Positions 15,061 through 24,547 of a stretch of 64,000 bases of DNA are shown here, piece after piece; the stretch's first letter is position 1, and the number at the start of each line of letters is the position of its first letter. A program made the position numbers and the translations under genes. Below the pieces are notes generated by a model, which saw only the letters and a program-made list of their open reading frames with translations, ran no database searches and was not told the origin of the DNA. The stretch spans positions 28,436-92,435 of the forward strand of contig DGWH01000091.1 of assembly GCA_002395225.1 (NCBI GenBank). The letters are read 5' to 3'. This DNA is from Christensenella sp. UBA4263. Lineage in GTDB: Bacteria > Bacillota > Clostridia > Christensenellales > Aristaeellaceae.

Positions 15061-16418
15061 AGAAATACCGACTGCTGATTGCCGTCTATCTTCTTGCGGC
15101 CATGCTGCTGATGTCAGCCATCTTTGCCGTGCAGGGTTCTCTGCTCACCCCGATGATTGACTATTTCGATTTGTCGGGGGAAAGCCAGGGAATGCCCAAT
15201 CTGGTGGCTTTTATCGGCGGCATTCTGGCTCTGCTGCTCGCATTTGTCATCCAGAAGGGCCTGTATGAACGGGCTTTTCTGGCAGGGCTGAATGCCTCCG
15301 CCGTTCTGGCAGTCTTTATGGTCGCGGCAGCCCTGGTGTATATGCTGTTTCAGAACTGGGCCGCGGCGCCGTGTCTGTTGCTGTGTCTGGCGCTCTTTCT
15401 GGCGGGAATCGCCTTTTTGGTTAAACGGCACGGTTTCCTCAAAAAGATTACCAAACGTGTCATGCTGCGGCTGGCACTCTACATCTGCGCGCTGATGCTG
15501 ACCCTGCTGTCCGTCGGAACGGATTTCAGGTTTGTGGTCGGGGTGTGGGCCTGTCTCGGCTTTGGCCTTGGGCTCATGGATACCGTGCTTTCGGCCTGTA
15601 TGGCAGATCTGTACCCGGGGGCAGAGGGCCCGCGAATGATGGGAATTCTGCATACGGTATTTGGCGCCGGCAGTGTGCTGACGCCCATGGCGACCGGAGC
15701 CCTGATGGCAAATGGCATGCATTACCAGCGAATCTACATGGTGATTGCCCTGGGCATCCTCTGTCTTCTTGCGATTTCCGCCGTTGTCCGCGAGGTCTTT
15801 TCCATTCACGACACCGGGCAGATGGAACGCGGCCGGGAAAAGGCGGCGGAATCCGAGACGGGCACGGACCTCCGTCTGCCCGGTCTGATCCTGGCCATGT
15901 TTGCTCACGGAATCTTTCTTTCCGGCCTGAATACCTGGATCAACCGGTATGCTGACCTCCTGCCCGGAACGTTTGCCATTCCGGCGCAGTCCTTCCTGTT
16001 CACCGGGATTATGCTCTCCAGACTGCTGGTCCCGTTTCTTCCGATTCGGACAGAGCGGTATGTGCTCAGTGGGGGAATCTGTGCGGGAATCGTATTGGCC
16101 CTTGGTCTTGTGACCGGAAACGGTCTTGCCCTGCGTCTTTCCCTTCTGGCTGCCGGTCTGCTGGCAGGTGCGCTGCTGCCCTGCATGCTCAGCATCGGGT
16201 GCAGAGGACACCGGGAGGATACCCTCATGGTCACCACCTCCATGCTGCTGGCGCTTTACCTGGGGCAGGGAATTTCAGCTCCGGTGATTGGCGGACTTGA
16301 GTCTGCTTTCGGACTGGCCGCCGGCATTTTCCTGTGCGCACTGTGCATGGCCCTGACCAGTCTCATTGCAAGGTTTCGGGCCTCCCGGAATCAGGCGGCC
16401 GGAGGAATGAGACGATGA
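15057..16418 (+). CDS. Major facilitator superfamily transporter
   Basis: Integral membrane carrier of 453 residues with about 12 hydrophobic segments and a polar central loop (around residues 250-275, HDTGQMERGREKAAESETG). It starts at ATG 15057, which overlaps the VanW stop (ATGA), behind GGGGGAGAACC. The pattern LGFGLGLMDTVLSACMADLYPG in the N-half resembles fucose/glucose-type or general MFS permeases. Substrate unknown. Translationally coupled at both ends: the HD gene start overlaps its stop. Confidence 0.85.
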   Translation: MKKYRLLIAVYLLAAMLLMSAIFAVQGSLLTPMIDYFDLSGESQGMPNLVAFIGGILALLLAFVIQKGLYERAFLAGLNASAVLAVFMVAAALVYMLFQNWAAAPCLLLCLALFLAGIAFLVKRHGFLKKITKRVMLRLALYICALMLTLLSVGTDFRFVVGVWACLGFGLGLMDTVLSACMADLYPGAEGPRMMGILHTVFGAGSVLTPMATGALMANGMHYQRIYMVIALGILCLLAISAVVREVFSIHDTGQMERGREKAAESETGTDLRLPGLILAMFAHGIFLSGLNTWINRYADLLPGTFAIPAQSFLFTGIMLSRLLVPFLPIRTERYVLSGGICAGIVLALGLVTGNGLALRLSLLAAGLLAGALLPCMLSIGCRGHREDTLMVTTSMLLALYLGQGISAPVIGGLESAFGLAAGIFLCALCMALTSLIARFRASRNQAAGGMRR

Positions 16419-16993
16419 ATACGCTCCAGCATGCGACCATGGCGTATATCCGGAACCTTTTTCAGAAACAGGCGGGCAGTCATGATCTGTCCCATTCCAT
16501 GCGGGTTTACCGGATGGCAATGACTATTGCAGACCGGGAGCCGGATTGTGACCGCGAACTGGTTGCTCTGGCCGCCCTTCTGCACGATGCCGATGATCCA
16601 AAGCTCTTTGACACCAGGGATAATGCCAATTGCCGCGCCTTCCTTCGTGCACAGGGAGTGGACGAAGCGCGGACCCGGGAAATCTGCCGTATCATCAACG
16701 GCGTCTCCTTCAGCCATAACCGGGGCCGCCGGCCGGAAACCCCGGAGGGACGGATTGTTCAGGATGCGGACCGGCTGGATGCCATGGGGGCGGTGGGGAT
16801 TGCCCGGACATTTGCTTACGGCGGGGAACATGGGAGATCCCTTCAGGATTCTGCCCGGCATTTTTATGAAAAGCTCCTGCTCCTCCGGGATGAGATGAAC
16901 ACCGAAACCGGAAAGGCACTGGCCGAGGATCGTCACCGCTTTCTCAGGATGTTTATTGAACGGTTTGAGGCAGAAACCGGCAGGGATTGCTGA
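16415..16993 (+). CDS. HD-domain phosphohydrolase
   Basis: A 192-residue cytoplasmic metal-dependent phosphohydrolase. The HD ligands are visible as H-x-x-x-H in HDLSHSMRVYRMA (about residues 25-37), HD in LAALLHDADDPKLF and the late D in VQDADRLDAMGAVGIARTF. The sequence resembles the YedJ/YpgQ-type HD proteins, some of which hydrolyse nucleoside triphosphates. The ATG overlaps the MFS stop and follows GGAGGAATGAGACG. Substrate not determinable from sequence. Confidence 0.9.
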   Translation: MNTLQHATMAYIRNLFQKQAGSHDLSHSMRVYRMAMTIADREPDCDRELVALAALLHDADDPKLFDTRDNANCRAFLRAQGVDEARTREICRIINGVSFSHNRGRRPETPEGRIVQDADRLDAMGAVGIARTFAYGGEHGRSLQDSARHFYEKLLLLRDEMNTETGKALAEDRHRFLRMFIERFEAETGRDC

Positions 16994-17047
16994 ATCCCAG
17001 ACGTTTTGATAATAGTTAACACGAAACCTCAAAAAGGAGAATTACCG

Positions 17048-18289
17048 ATGGACCTGAATTTACTCGAGAGAACAAATCCTGTTTTCAACACGGCCAAGAT
17101 GACGCTGTTTCAGATGGCCTATGCCGGGAATGAGGATGCGGCAAAAATCGCGCAGTTAATTGGTTTGCAGCAGGAAAAAGAGCTGGCGGAATATGAACCG
17201 GAAGAACTGCTGAACAACACGATTGTTCTTGAAACACGCTTTCGCACCATGGGCGCCCTTGCGATGCAGTCCGGCTGCGGGACGATGGTGGATCTTCCCT
17301 GCGGTTATACACCCCGGGCGATTGAGTTTGCCGGAAAAGGCCTTCGCTTTGTCGGCCTTGATCTTCCCGCAGCGATTGCCCAGGCAGGCCCGGCCATCAC
17401 ATCACTCATTGACAGGGACCGTCAGCACCTTGTTCGTTTCGAGGGCGTCGATGCCACCAACTATCCGTCACTGAAAGCGGTATTTGACGAGATTCCCGGT
17501 GATGTCTGCATTACCACCGAAGGGCTTCTGATGTACTTTACCGATTCAGAGGCCGGTCAGCTTTGTGACAATATCCGGCAGATTCTGCTCAGCCACGGAG
17601 GATGCTGGATAACCGCAGACCCGGAAACAACCATTCAGTATATGCTGACAGCCCGGGCTTTCTACGGTGAACGTTTTATGGAGGTCGTGCAGAAAGGCAA
17701 GAATCGGGTCCAGAACAAATCCGATGTGTCCATTAATACAAGAACACTGATCGTGAATCCCATGAATGCAAAGGAAGGCATTGAAAATGCGATGCGTTTC
17801 CTGGCATCGCATGGTCTGCGGGCAGAGCGGGTGATCGTCGGACAGCATGCACCGGAACTGGAGATTCTGAAACGTACGACAGCGGAAAAGGCAGAAACCA
17901 TCCGGAATGCCATGATGCAGTATGCCTACTGGAAGATGACGCCGATTGCCGGAAAACAGCTGGATACGACAGGAACTGCCGGAGAATCGTTCAGCATGAA
18001 AGCGGAAATCGCTGGTGAGACGATGACCATTCAGCTTCAGGGAAGACTGGACACCTTAACCGCTCCCGGACTGCTTTCTTTCTATGAGAAAACCGCAGCA
18101 GAGCATCCGATCTCCGAGGTCGTGATCGACTGCACACGGCTCGATTATATTTCATCCGCAGGCCTTCGGATTTTTCTGATTATGCGGAAATCCAGCAAAA
18201 ACGGCGTCAGAGTCAGAGGAGTCAACGCGGCGGTAAGGGAAATCATGGAGCAGACAGGATTTGATTCGATTCTGAACCTTGAGGAATAA
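17048..18289 (+). CDS. SAM-dependent methyltransferase fused to a STAS domain
   Basis: A 413-residue protein with two parts. Residues about 1-290 look like a class I methyltransferase of the LCMT/omega type (YELETRFRTMGA-like segment, VDLPCGYTPRAIEFAGKG as the SAM-binding loop, FVGLDLPAAIAQAG, CITTEGLLMYF). Residues about 315-413 form a STAS domain (MTIQLQGRLDTLTAPGLL, VVIDCTRLDYISSAGLRIFL), the fold of SpoIIAA-type anti-sigma antagonists; the serine in SSAG is the usual phosphorylation site. The start follows AAGGAG at 8 nt. No anti-sigma kinase gene lies nearby. The combination suggests a methyltransferase controlled by phosphorylation or partner switching, which is inference. Confidence 0.8.
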   Translation: MDLNLLERTNPVFNTAKMTLFQMAYAGNEDAAKIAQLIGLQQEKELAEYEPEELLNNTIVLETRFRTMGALAMQSGCGTMVDLPCGYTPRAIEFAGKGLRFVGLDLPAAIAQAGPAITSLIDRDRQHLVRFEGVDATNYPSLKAVFDEIPGDVCITTEGLLMYFTDSEAGQLCDNIRQILLSHGGCWITADPETTIQYMLTARAFYGERFMEVVQKGKNRVQNKSDVSINTRTLIVNPMNAKEGIENAMRFLASHGLRAERVIVGQHAPELEILKRTTAEKAETIRNAMMQYAYWKMTPIAGKQLDTTGTAGESFSMKAEIAGETMTIQLQGRLDTLTAPGLLSFYEKTAAEHPISEVVIDCTRLDYISSAGLRIFLIMRKSSKNGVRVRGVNAAVREIMEQTGFDSILNLEE

Positions 18290-18296
18290 ACAGATG

Positions 18297-18336
18297 GACA
18301 CCTGTCACGGAAACATCGGTGACCATGACAGGTGTC
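18297..18336 (+). terminator. Hairpin after the methyltransferase-STAS gene
   Basis: Perfect 11-bp stem (GACACCTGTCA at 18297-18307 and TGACAGGTGTC at 18326-18336) with an 18-nt loop, starting 7 bases after the stop codon and followed only by a T-poor tail (TCTGTTCTC). Confidence 0.65.
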
Positions 18337-18428
18337 TCTGTTCTCAGATCTTAGCTGAACACAGCTGCAATGCTGTTTTTTTGCAGAAGCATATTCCAAA
18401 CGCTTTTTAAGCCAACATATCCTTCTTC

Positions 18429-18459
18429 AAGTATGCCTTCGGCATACTTTTTTCTTTTA
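18429..18459 (+). terminator. Strong orphan terminator with UUCG loop
   Basis: AAGTATGCC TTC GGCATACTT followed by a T-rich tail (TTTTTTCTTTT overlapping the stem end). The UUCG-closed loop and T-run are hallmarks of an efficient terminator. It lies about 140 nt past the preceding gene, after that gene already has a hairpin, so it may end a separate small transcript. Confidence 0.85.
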
Positions 18460-18625
18460 TGATCTCCTCTCCAGCCTGAGGAATAAAACCGTTCAGGAGC
18501 AATCTGACGGATGATTGTAACGCACTTCATTGAATCCTTTGCCTTAGTTTACCACAAAAGGCATCGGAATATCCTCCTGCTGAACAGATCATTCCGAAAA
18601 AACGGACGGACGGGGGAGAGAAAGA

Positions 18626-18675
18626 AGAAAAACCGCTTTCCTGAAATGTGCTCATTTCGGGAAAACGGTTTTTCT
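18626..18675 (-). terminator. Terminator of the wall-anchored giant protein gene
   Basis: Long inverted repeat (about 22 bases per arm, one mismatch; AGAAAAACCG ... CGGTTTTTCT with inner GAAATG / CATTTC) located 45 bases past the stop of the minus-strand gene. The T-runs on both sides would allow use in both directions. The rest of 18340-18720 holds no gene that I can support. Confidence 0.8.
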
Positions 18676-18720
18676 TGCCGGGACAAATACGTATTGATGG
18701 AGCATGTCCCATCAGAGTCC

Positions 18721-21700
18721 TCAGCGTTTTTTCTTTCTTATCAGGAAAAAGACTGTCAGACAGGCAGCACCCAGCAGGAGCAGCCAGACCGTCAGATTCT
18801 GTGAATCTCCGGTCGGCGGGAGGGATACATCGGATGAGAGAACGGTCAGGGTCGCTGCCCGGGAGGTCAGGGTACGTCCGGAGGCATCCTCAATGATGCA
18901 GCGATACTGCGCACCATCCAGGTTTGCATAGACACCGTACAGTGTCAGGCGGCTGTCCCAGGCATCCGTGATATCCTTCCAGGCGCCGCCGGGCATCAGA
19001 ACCTGCCACTGATAGGAATAGGGACTGTGGCCGCCGGATACCTCAACGCTGAACGTGGTATTGTTTCCGGCATTTTCGGTCCGGTCCTCCGGCTCCGTGA
19101 GGATGACCATCGGCTGACTATCCAGCGGAAGGACGACATAGTTATTGCTGAACAGCGCCTCTTCCTCATTCCCCGAATCAACCTGTATGGTGAGTTCACT
19201 GGCCTCTCTGCCGCCGGTCAGTACAGAGAGCGGATACGTCAGTGACCATCCGGTGCCATCACGCACCAGCTGCCCTTCGTAGTCCACACTCCTGCTGTCA
19301 TACTTCCATTCATAACTGGGCGTTTCATCATCATCAAGGAGTGCCTGGATGGTCACAACCTCATTTTCTTCCGTCGCGGGAAGGAGAGCGCTTTCGTTGA
19401 GGTAGATGGTCACCATCTCCTCATCCCCGTCAAACCAGACATCTGCATCCACTTCAATATCCTTTGCAGCCGAGTTAATGGTCAGGCTGTCAAAGTCCAG
19501 ATCTGTACTGAATTTATAGGCATCCGTTTTTTCGATCTCTCCCCCCTCCGGCGAGGTGATGACGGCGACATCACCGGTGCCGGGACTGAACGCAAGCAGG
19601 TTGCCCGGATCATCCGGCGTATCATCCGCGATGGCAGAGGAGATGGCAAACAGGCGGTTGACAGGTGACAGGACGGCCTTCGATTGTTTCCGCGGACGTT
19701 TCGTCAGGAAACTGAGCTTATCACGGGCATACAGCTTTTCCACACGGATCTCAATCGCGTAATCTCCGATCCACTTATGTGGAATCTGCATGGCCATCAC
19801 GACGGTATCATAGGAATCCGGCATGGACAGCGCCGTTGACTTCTGAGACCGCATATCCATTCGGTCTTTATCCGTGTGGAGCCTCCACTGCCGGATAGAC
19901 CAGCGATCCTCCAGTTTTTTTGACAGGCCGCTGCTGACCATGCGGACCGCACACTGTTTTTCGGAACTGTTCTTTATGGTTCGTTTTACCCTTCCGTTTT
20001 CATAAATGTTGCAGTAGCTGCTGTAGTAGTGTTCCATATCCACGTGAACATCCTGGAGCTTCTGATTTTTGTAGTAGATGCCCAGGTCAACACCGGAGAT
20101 CGGCACATTTCCGTTGTTGTGCATGGCCACCTGAATATCATCATAGGAGCCGGCATTGGCAATTTCTTTTGTAAAGGTGGAACTGAGAAGGTCAATTCCG
20201 GGGGTCAGCTTAAAGGTAAAATTGTAAAGCGTCGCGCTGATGTTTCCGGAGGAATCTTCAGATTTCAGCGCGTAATAACCCACGATCGCGGCCCCTCTCT
20301 CATTCTCCTCAATAAGATCGAAGAAAATCGGTCCGCGGGTCTTTTTTGAAGCGGTTTTTTCGCGGATAACAGCGAATGTCATCGGTTTACTGAGACATCT
20401 TTCGGCAGGATTGTCATTCAGCCAGCAGCCACGAACGGTCCATGTGGCTTTGTTCCCATTCTTCTCATCTGCAGATACCGCTTCAATCCACCAGACCAGC
20501 GGAGCACCATAGATCGTTGAAACATGGATCTCCGTCGTCGATGCACCGACATCAAAGTCGATCATGTCTGCCCAGTACAATTTCTCCAGGTTGGGAGCGT
20601 CGGAATTTTTATCGGACCTGTTCACGGTGACCGTCGCGCCGCGAAGCCGGTTCATCTTGTTGTTTGTTCCCTTGGTAAGATAGATCACGAATTCTTTGCC
20701 AAGCTTTCTGTCGGCCACAAGGACCTGTTTATACACACAGAAGTCCAGAACAGGCTCTTTATCCAGCTGATACAGGTCCGAGCCTTTCTTGGGGGTGTTG
20801 TTCATTGCATTGAAATTGACGAACAGATAGTGGTCATCGCCCTGTCCTTTCGGTGTAGCCAGTGCGTACCAGTGATCCTGAACCGCAATTTCAGAATTTG
20901 CAGCGTCCTTCAAGTAAGGATGGCCGTTGTAACGCTGTGCACCGGGCCGGACATGCTCAAAGGTATAACTGCCGATGCTGGCATTTCCTAGTCCCAGGGT
21001 ACGGGAAGCGATGCTGCCGGTCATCTTTTCCTGTGAAGGAGCCTTACTGGTGTTGGTCGGATGCCCCAGATCCAGACGGATGGAATAGCTTTTTACCTTC
21101 TCCGCTGCAACAGATGAGGTGGGGGAGCAGGTCAGGCGGATCCAGTAACTGGGTTTTCCTGTGCCTGTACCGGTGCCGCCTGTCCCTATCAGTTCTGTTT
21201 CCGTCACCGGGTGACAGATCGGTGCATCATTTTCACCGGCGGCCATGAAGATGCTGACGGCAGAGGCAAACTTGTTTGTATTACTGTTCGGCGAGAATTC
21301 TCCCATCTGGATGCCATTCGTACCACCGCCAAGGAAGGTGGCAACCATGGCTGCCGTTTTGCGGGGAACTCTGACTTTCGTTCCCTCAGCGACAGATACT
21401 TCCTGATATTCTTTTGCCATGAGCATGGTGATGATATAAAGATTCCGATTTCCGCCCCAGTTCCTGCCGCTATCTGTTGGCAGAGGCATCGTCTCTATAT
21501 GGTAGTCCACCACATCCCAGCTTTTGACGGTGTTAAAGGTCAGGGAATCATTTTCCAGGAAACGATTGGAATGGGTATTGTGATACGCCTCGATGATTTT
21601 AAGAACGGAAGCGGGGCTTGTGGAAGTCCTTGCTCCCCGGAAATACAGATCAACATTTCCGCTGTTTCTGGCCAGATAGAAAACGTAATCATTTTTCGAT

Positions 21701-24219
21701 TCCGCGGATCCGCTGCCGGTGTGAACGCGTACGACGGAAATGCTGTCATCCTGAATGTTGCGGAGCTCTGAATAGGCATTGTTGGTCAGCACCAGTTTAT
21801 CATTGACACTTGATGAGCTGACCACATTTGTATCCTTTTTGGCGTTGTCTGCCAGAGCAGTGGCCGGCTGGAACATCTGAATAAATCGATTCAGCTGTTC
21901 AGGACGGAAAGCAAGACGTTTGAACGAGGGCAGGAGCTGGTACTTGATTTCCTCGCCCAGCTGTTTGACGGCCTTGATAAAGAAAAACTGTGCCGTCAGG
22001 CGTGCACCGAAACCGCCAATCAGCTGATACGAACGCTGTTTGCTCCAGCGGCAGACCAGTTCCAGAAAGCCATATCCATTGACGGTTACACTGGCGACCC
22101 CTTTGAACCCAAGACCTGCAAACACACCAAGCTCAAGCCGCACAGTAATGGTGAGTCCGCTGTTGCTGGGGGAGTATTCCCATCGCTGGTATTTCCAGTT
22201 TCTTCCGGATTGAGCATAGAAGATATTGAGTCCAAGCCCCATTGAGACAATGGCATTAAGCGTACCCGTTACCCCGACAGTGGCAATGCCGCCGAAAATG
22301 AACTGGACATCTCCCTGCATTTTGACGTTGAGACCGACATTTCCGGCCAGACGAAGAACGCGAAGATCATCCCGGCCTTTTATTCCGGTAAACTGACCGG
22401 TTCCATAGCCCATAATACACCAGTCCAGTGTCAGGGTCGCCAGTTTCCAGACAGGCAGCTTGAAATCGGATGCGCCGCCACTCTTAATCTCCTGAACCCG
22501 GCGCCATCCCTCGGATTCAACCAGCTTGACCATTTTTCCCATGACTTTTGCCCAGTTGTTTTTCAGATCATCCATGCCTTTTTTCCCGGCATGGAAGCCG
22601 ACCATGACAAAGGCCATTCCGTTAGGCAGGAGCATGGCGTTAAAGGGCCATTTATTAACCAGAGGGATGTCGATATTGACTTTCATGGCCGACAGGGGAC
22701 CCGGCCAGCTTTTGGGCAGATTAAGCGTAATGTTCTTATTGAAAACCGAGGCGACGCCCGGCAGATTCATGGGTTCATCCACAACTGCCTTGATGGGTTT
22801 CAGCTGGAGGGGGAACGTCTTGGTTGTTCTCCCGGATTTCAGGTCGATAAACAGTTTGGCATCTCCGGGAATGGCTTTGGCAAACTGCTTTTTGAGGGAA
22901 GTGCGGGTTTCAGTCCCGCTTTTTCCCTGAATATTGGAGGCAAGCATGTTCTTCCTGCCATCCTTGGTGTAATAAAGATCAAAGGTATACGCGGATTTTC
23001 CGTAGGTTGTCAGGGTAACCTCATCCGTAGTCTGGGCCATATCCGATACAATCAGTTCATACCGGTTATTCATCATGTCAGAGCCGTTGTAACTGGCCTC
23101 GATGACATAGGGGGTCCCGTCGTCCTTCTCCAGACGAACATTGAACGTTGAACCTTTTTTGATTTCTACCTTCCGGAGCTGAACCGTACGGTAGCCGTCT
23201 TTTTTAATGCCGATATCGAGGGTGATATTTCCGCTTTTATCGGGTGAATAATCACGGACAAGACCGATTGCCACACCTTTTGCGCTGGTCGTCAGGGGGA
23301 TCGGCTGTTTTCCTCTGCTTTTTCCGTTCTTATCCACATCCCGCAGCGTCACACTGGCACCGGATACGTTGGTTCCGTTGTTTTTTGTGCGCACGATGAA
23401 AGAGCGGTCATCCACCACGGTAATTTCCATCTTCTTCCGGGTGTCCGCCAGTGCGCTGGTAATGGGGGAAAGACGGTCAATGATGCGGTTTCCCCTGGAG
23501 GGAGCGGTCTCTTTTTCCATGGCAAGCAGCACAGGACTGCCTGTGTTCCGGGTGTTGTCTGCATGCATGGCGACGGCATACTGATCCGCGTACGGCTTGA
23601 ATTCAGGCGTCTCCCCGCAGAGCATGCGGTCCCATTGATTACAGGTATTTTCCCAGAGGCCAAGACTGTCTTTGACGACATCAAAAGCGTCCTTGAGTTC
23701 CTCATAGTAATCAAGGAGGCTGTATTCGTAGGAAATCCGGTCCTCTTCCTCGGTATCCGGATCTTTGATCATCACGTTCAGATAGGAAATCTGGCGGCTG
23801 TTTTCCTCAAGCACATCCAGATAGTAGTAAACATCATCCCGCAGATCCAGGGCATCCTTATAGGCGTCTTGAAAACTGCTGCCGGAAAGATTCAGTTTCC
23901 CTTCACTGCTGAGCATGTCATAATCCTGAAACGTATCAAGAACACCGTCAAAATAATCATAGACGAATTCTTTCAGGACCTCCGCCAGCTGAGAGGCCGT
24001 GGCGCAGCTTCCCGCAGACATGCCCTCATGCCATGAGGGTGCACTCTCCTCAAGCCCCGCCAGGGCAAGGGCCGCGCTGAGCTGCTGAGAGGAGATCCCG
24101 TTATCCGGATCATTCCCAAAATCCGGAATGCCGGGGACATCCTCCTCTGCAAGTGCCTGCCAGGGAAGAGCCTGAATGAAAAACAGGAAACTCAGAACAA
24201 ATGAAACGACTTTTTTCAT
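18721..24219 (-). CDS. Giant cell-wall-anchored protein with LPPTG sorting signal
   Basis: A 1,832-residue surface protein. Residues 1-25 form a signal peptide (VVSFVLSFLFFIQALPWQALA-E); the C-terminus has LPPTG (about residue 1800), a hydrophobic segment and KKKR, the classic sortase signal. Near residues 1700-1790 an Ig-like module (SYQWQVLMPGGAWKDI, then YRCIIEDASGRTLTS) precedes the anchor. The middle contains CARDB-like beta segments (VDLGIYYKNQKLQDV) and a region around residues 560-800 rich in Gly and aromatic residues with no family I recognise. An N-terminal helical part (about 60-230) may be a coiled coil. The start at 24219 has only a weak ribosome site; an in-frame GTG at 24321 lies too near the promoter. 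Role unknown, likely adhesion or substrate contact. Confidence 0.8.
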   Translation of the reverse strand: MKKVVSFVLSFLFFIQALPWQALAEEDVPGIPDFGNDPDNGISSQQLSAALALAGLEESAPSWHEGMSAGSCATASQLAEVLKEFVYDYFDGVLDTFQDYDMLSSEGKLNLSGSSFQDAYKDALDLRDDVYYYLDVLEENSRQISYLNVMIKDPDTEEEDRISYEYSLLDYYEELKDAFDVVKDSLGLWENTCNQWDRMLCGETPEFKPYADQYAVAMHADNTRNTGSPVLLAMEKETAPSRGNRIIDRLSPITSALADTRKKMEITVVDDRSFIVRTKNNGTNVSGASVTLRDVDKNGKSRGKQPIPLTTSAKGVAIGLVRDYSPDKSGNITLDIGIKKDGYRTVQLRKVEIKKGSTFNVRLEKDDGTPYVIEASYNGSDMMNNRYELIVSDMAQTTDEVTLTTYGKSAYTFDLYYTKDGRKNMLASNIQGKSGTETRTSLKKQFAKAIPGDAKLFIDLKSGRTTKTFPLQLKPIKAVVDEPMNLPGVASVFNKNITLNLPKSWPGPLSAMKVNIDIPLVNKWPFNAMLLPNGMAFVMVGFHAGKKGMDDLKNNWAKVMGKMVKLVESEGWRRVQEIKSGGASDFKLPVWKLATLTLDWCIMGYGTGQFTGIKGRDDLRVLRLAGNVGLNVKMQGDVQFIFGGIATVGVTGTLNAIVSMGLGLNIFYAQSGRNWKYQRWEYSPSNSGLTITVRLELGVFAGLGFKGVASVTVNGYGFLELVCRWSKQRSYQLIGGFGARLTAQFFFIKAVKQLGEEIKYQLLPSFKRLAFRPEQLNRFIQMFQPATALADNAKKDTNVVSSSSVNDKLVLTNNAYSELRNIQDDSISVVRVHTGSGSAESKNDYVFYLARNSGNVDLYFRGARTSTSPASVLKIIEAYHNTHSNRFLENDSLTFNTVKSWDVVDYHIETMPLPTDSGRNWGGNRNLYIITMLMAKEYQEVSVAEGTKVRVPRKTAAMVATFLGGGTNGIQMGEFSPNSNTNKFASAVSIFMAAGENDAPICHPVTETELIGTGGTGTGTGKPSYWIRLTCSPTSSVAAEKVKSYSIRLDLGHPTNTSKAPSQEKMTGSIASRTLGLGNASIGSYTFEHVRPGAQRYNGHPYLKDAANSEIAVQDHWYALATPKGQGDDHYLFVNFNAMNNTPKKGSDLYQLDKEPVLDFCVYKQVLVADRKLGKEFVIYLTKGTNNKMNRLRGATVTVNRSDKNSDAPNLEKLYWADMIDFDVGASTTEIHVSTIYGAPLVWWIEAVSADEKNGNKATWTVRGCWLNDNPAERCLSKPMTFAVIREKTASKKTRGPIFFDLIEENERGAAIVGYYALKSEDSSGNISATLYNFTFKLTPGIDLLSSTFTKEIANAGSYDDIQVAMHNNGNVPISGVDLGIYYKNQKLQDVHVDMEHYYSSYCNIYENGRVKRTIKNSSEKQCAVRMVSSGLSKKLEDRWSIRQWRLHTDKDRMDMRSQKSTALSMPDSYDTVVMAMQIPHKWIGDYAIEIRVEKLYARDKLSFLTKRPRKQSKAVLSPVNRLFAISSAIADDTPDDPGNLLAFSPGTGDVAVITSPEGGEIEKTDAYKFSTDLDFDSLTINSAAKDIEVDADVWFDGDEEMVTIYLNESALLPATEENEVVTIQALLDDDETPSYEWKYDSRSVDYEGQLVRDGTGWSLTYPLSVLTGGREASELTIQVDSGNEEEALFSNNYVVLPLDSQPMVILTEPEDRTENAGNNTTFSVEVSGGHSPYSYQWQVLMPGGAWKDITDAWDSRLTLYGVYANLDGAQYRCIIEDASGRTLTSRAATLTVLSSDVSLPPTGDSQNLTVWLLLLGAACLTVFFLIRKKKR

Positions 24220-24337
24220 GTGCGTTGACAGAACCTGCGGGGAGGATCTGCGTTCCTTTCTGCAAAATCGGTACAGTAACAGGACTTGGCCGCGTGAACA
24301 GATGCAGGCATACAAATTCACATCTTATTAATACTGC

Positions 24338-24366
24338 ATTATATGGCTGATTTCCGGATCGTGCAA
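24338..24366 (-). promoter_or_regulatory. Promoter of the giant surface-protein gene
   Basis: On the minus strand -35 TTGCAC (complement of 24361-24366), 17-bp spacer and consensus -10 TATAAT (complement of 24338-24343). A leader of about 110 nt follows before the chosen ATG. Confidence 0.8.
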
Positions 24367-24461
24367 GGCTGTCACGGAGGATGATCTGTTTTGTAATCAG
24401 AATGAAACCTCTCCGGGGGTTGCTTTCCTGTTTCAGTAAGCCTGTCCGGAAAACGGACAAT

Positions 24462-24493
24462 GAAAAAAAGCCAGCCCGTCAATTCAGGGCTGG
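24462..24493 (-). terminator. Terminator of the GH5 gene
   Basis: On the minus strand CCAGCCC ... GGGCTGG stem with a 9-nt loop followed by CTTTTTTTC. It ends the GH5 transcript before the promoter of the surface-protein gene. Confidence 0.85.
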
Positions 24494-24547
24494 TGAACTC
24501 GATTCGGATGGCCGCAGTTCCGGATTCAGCGGTGCTTTCAGGCAGGT

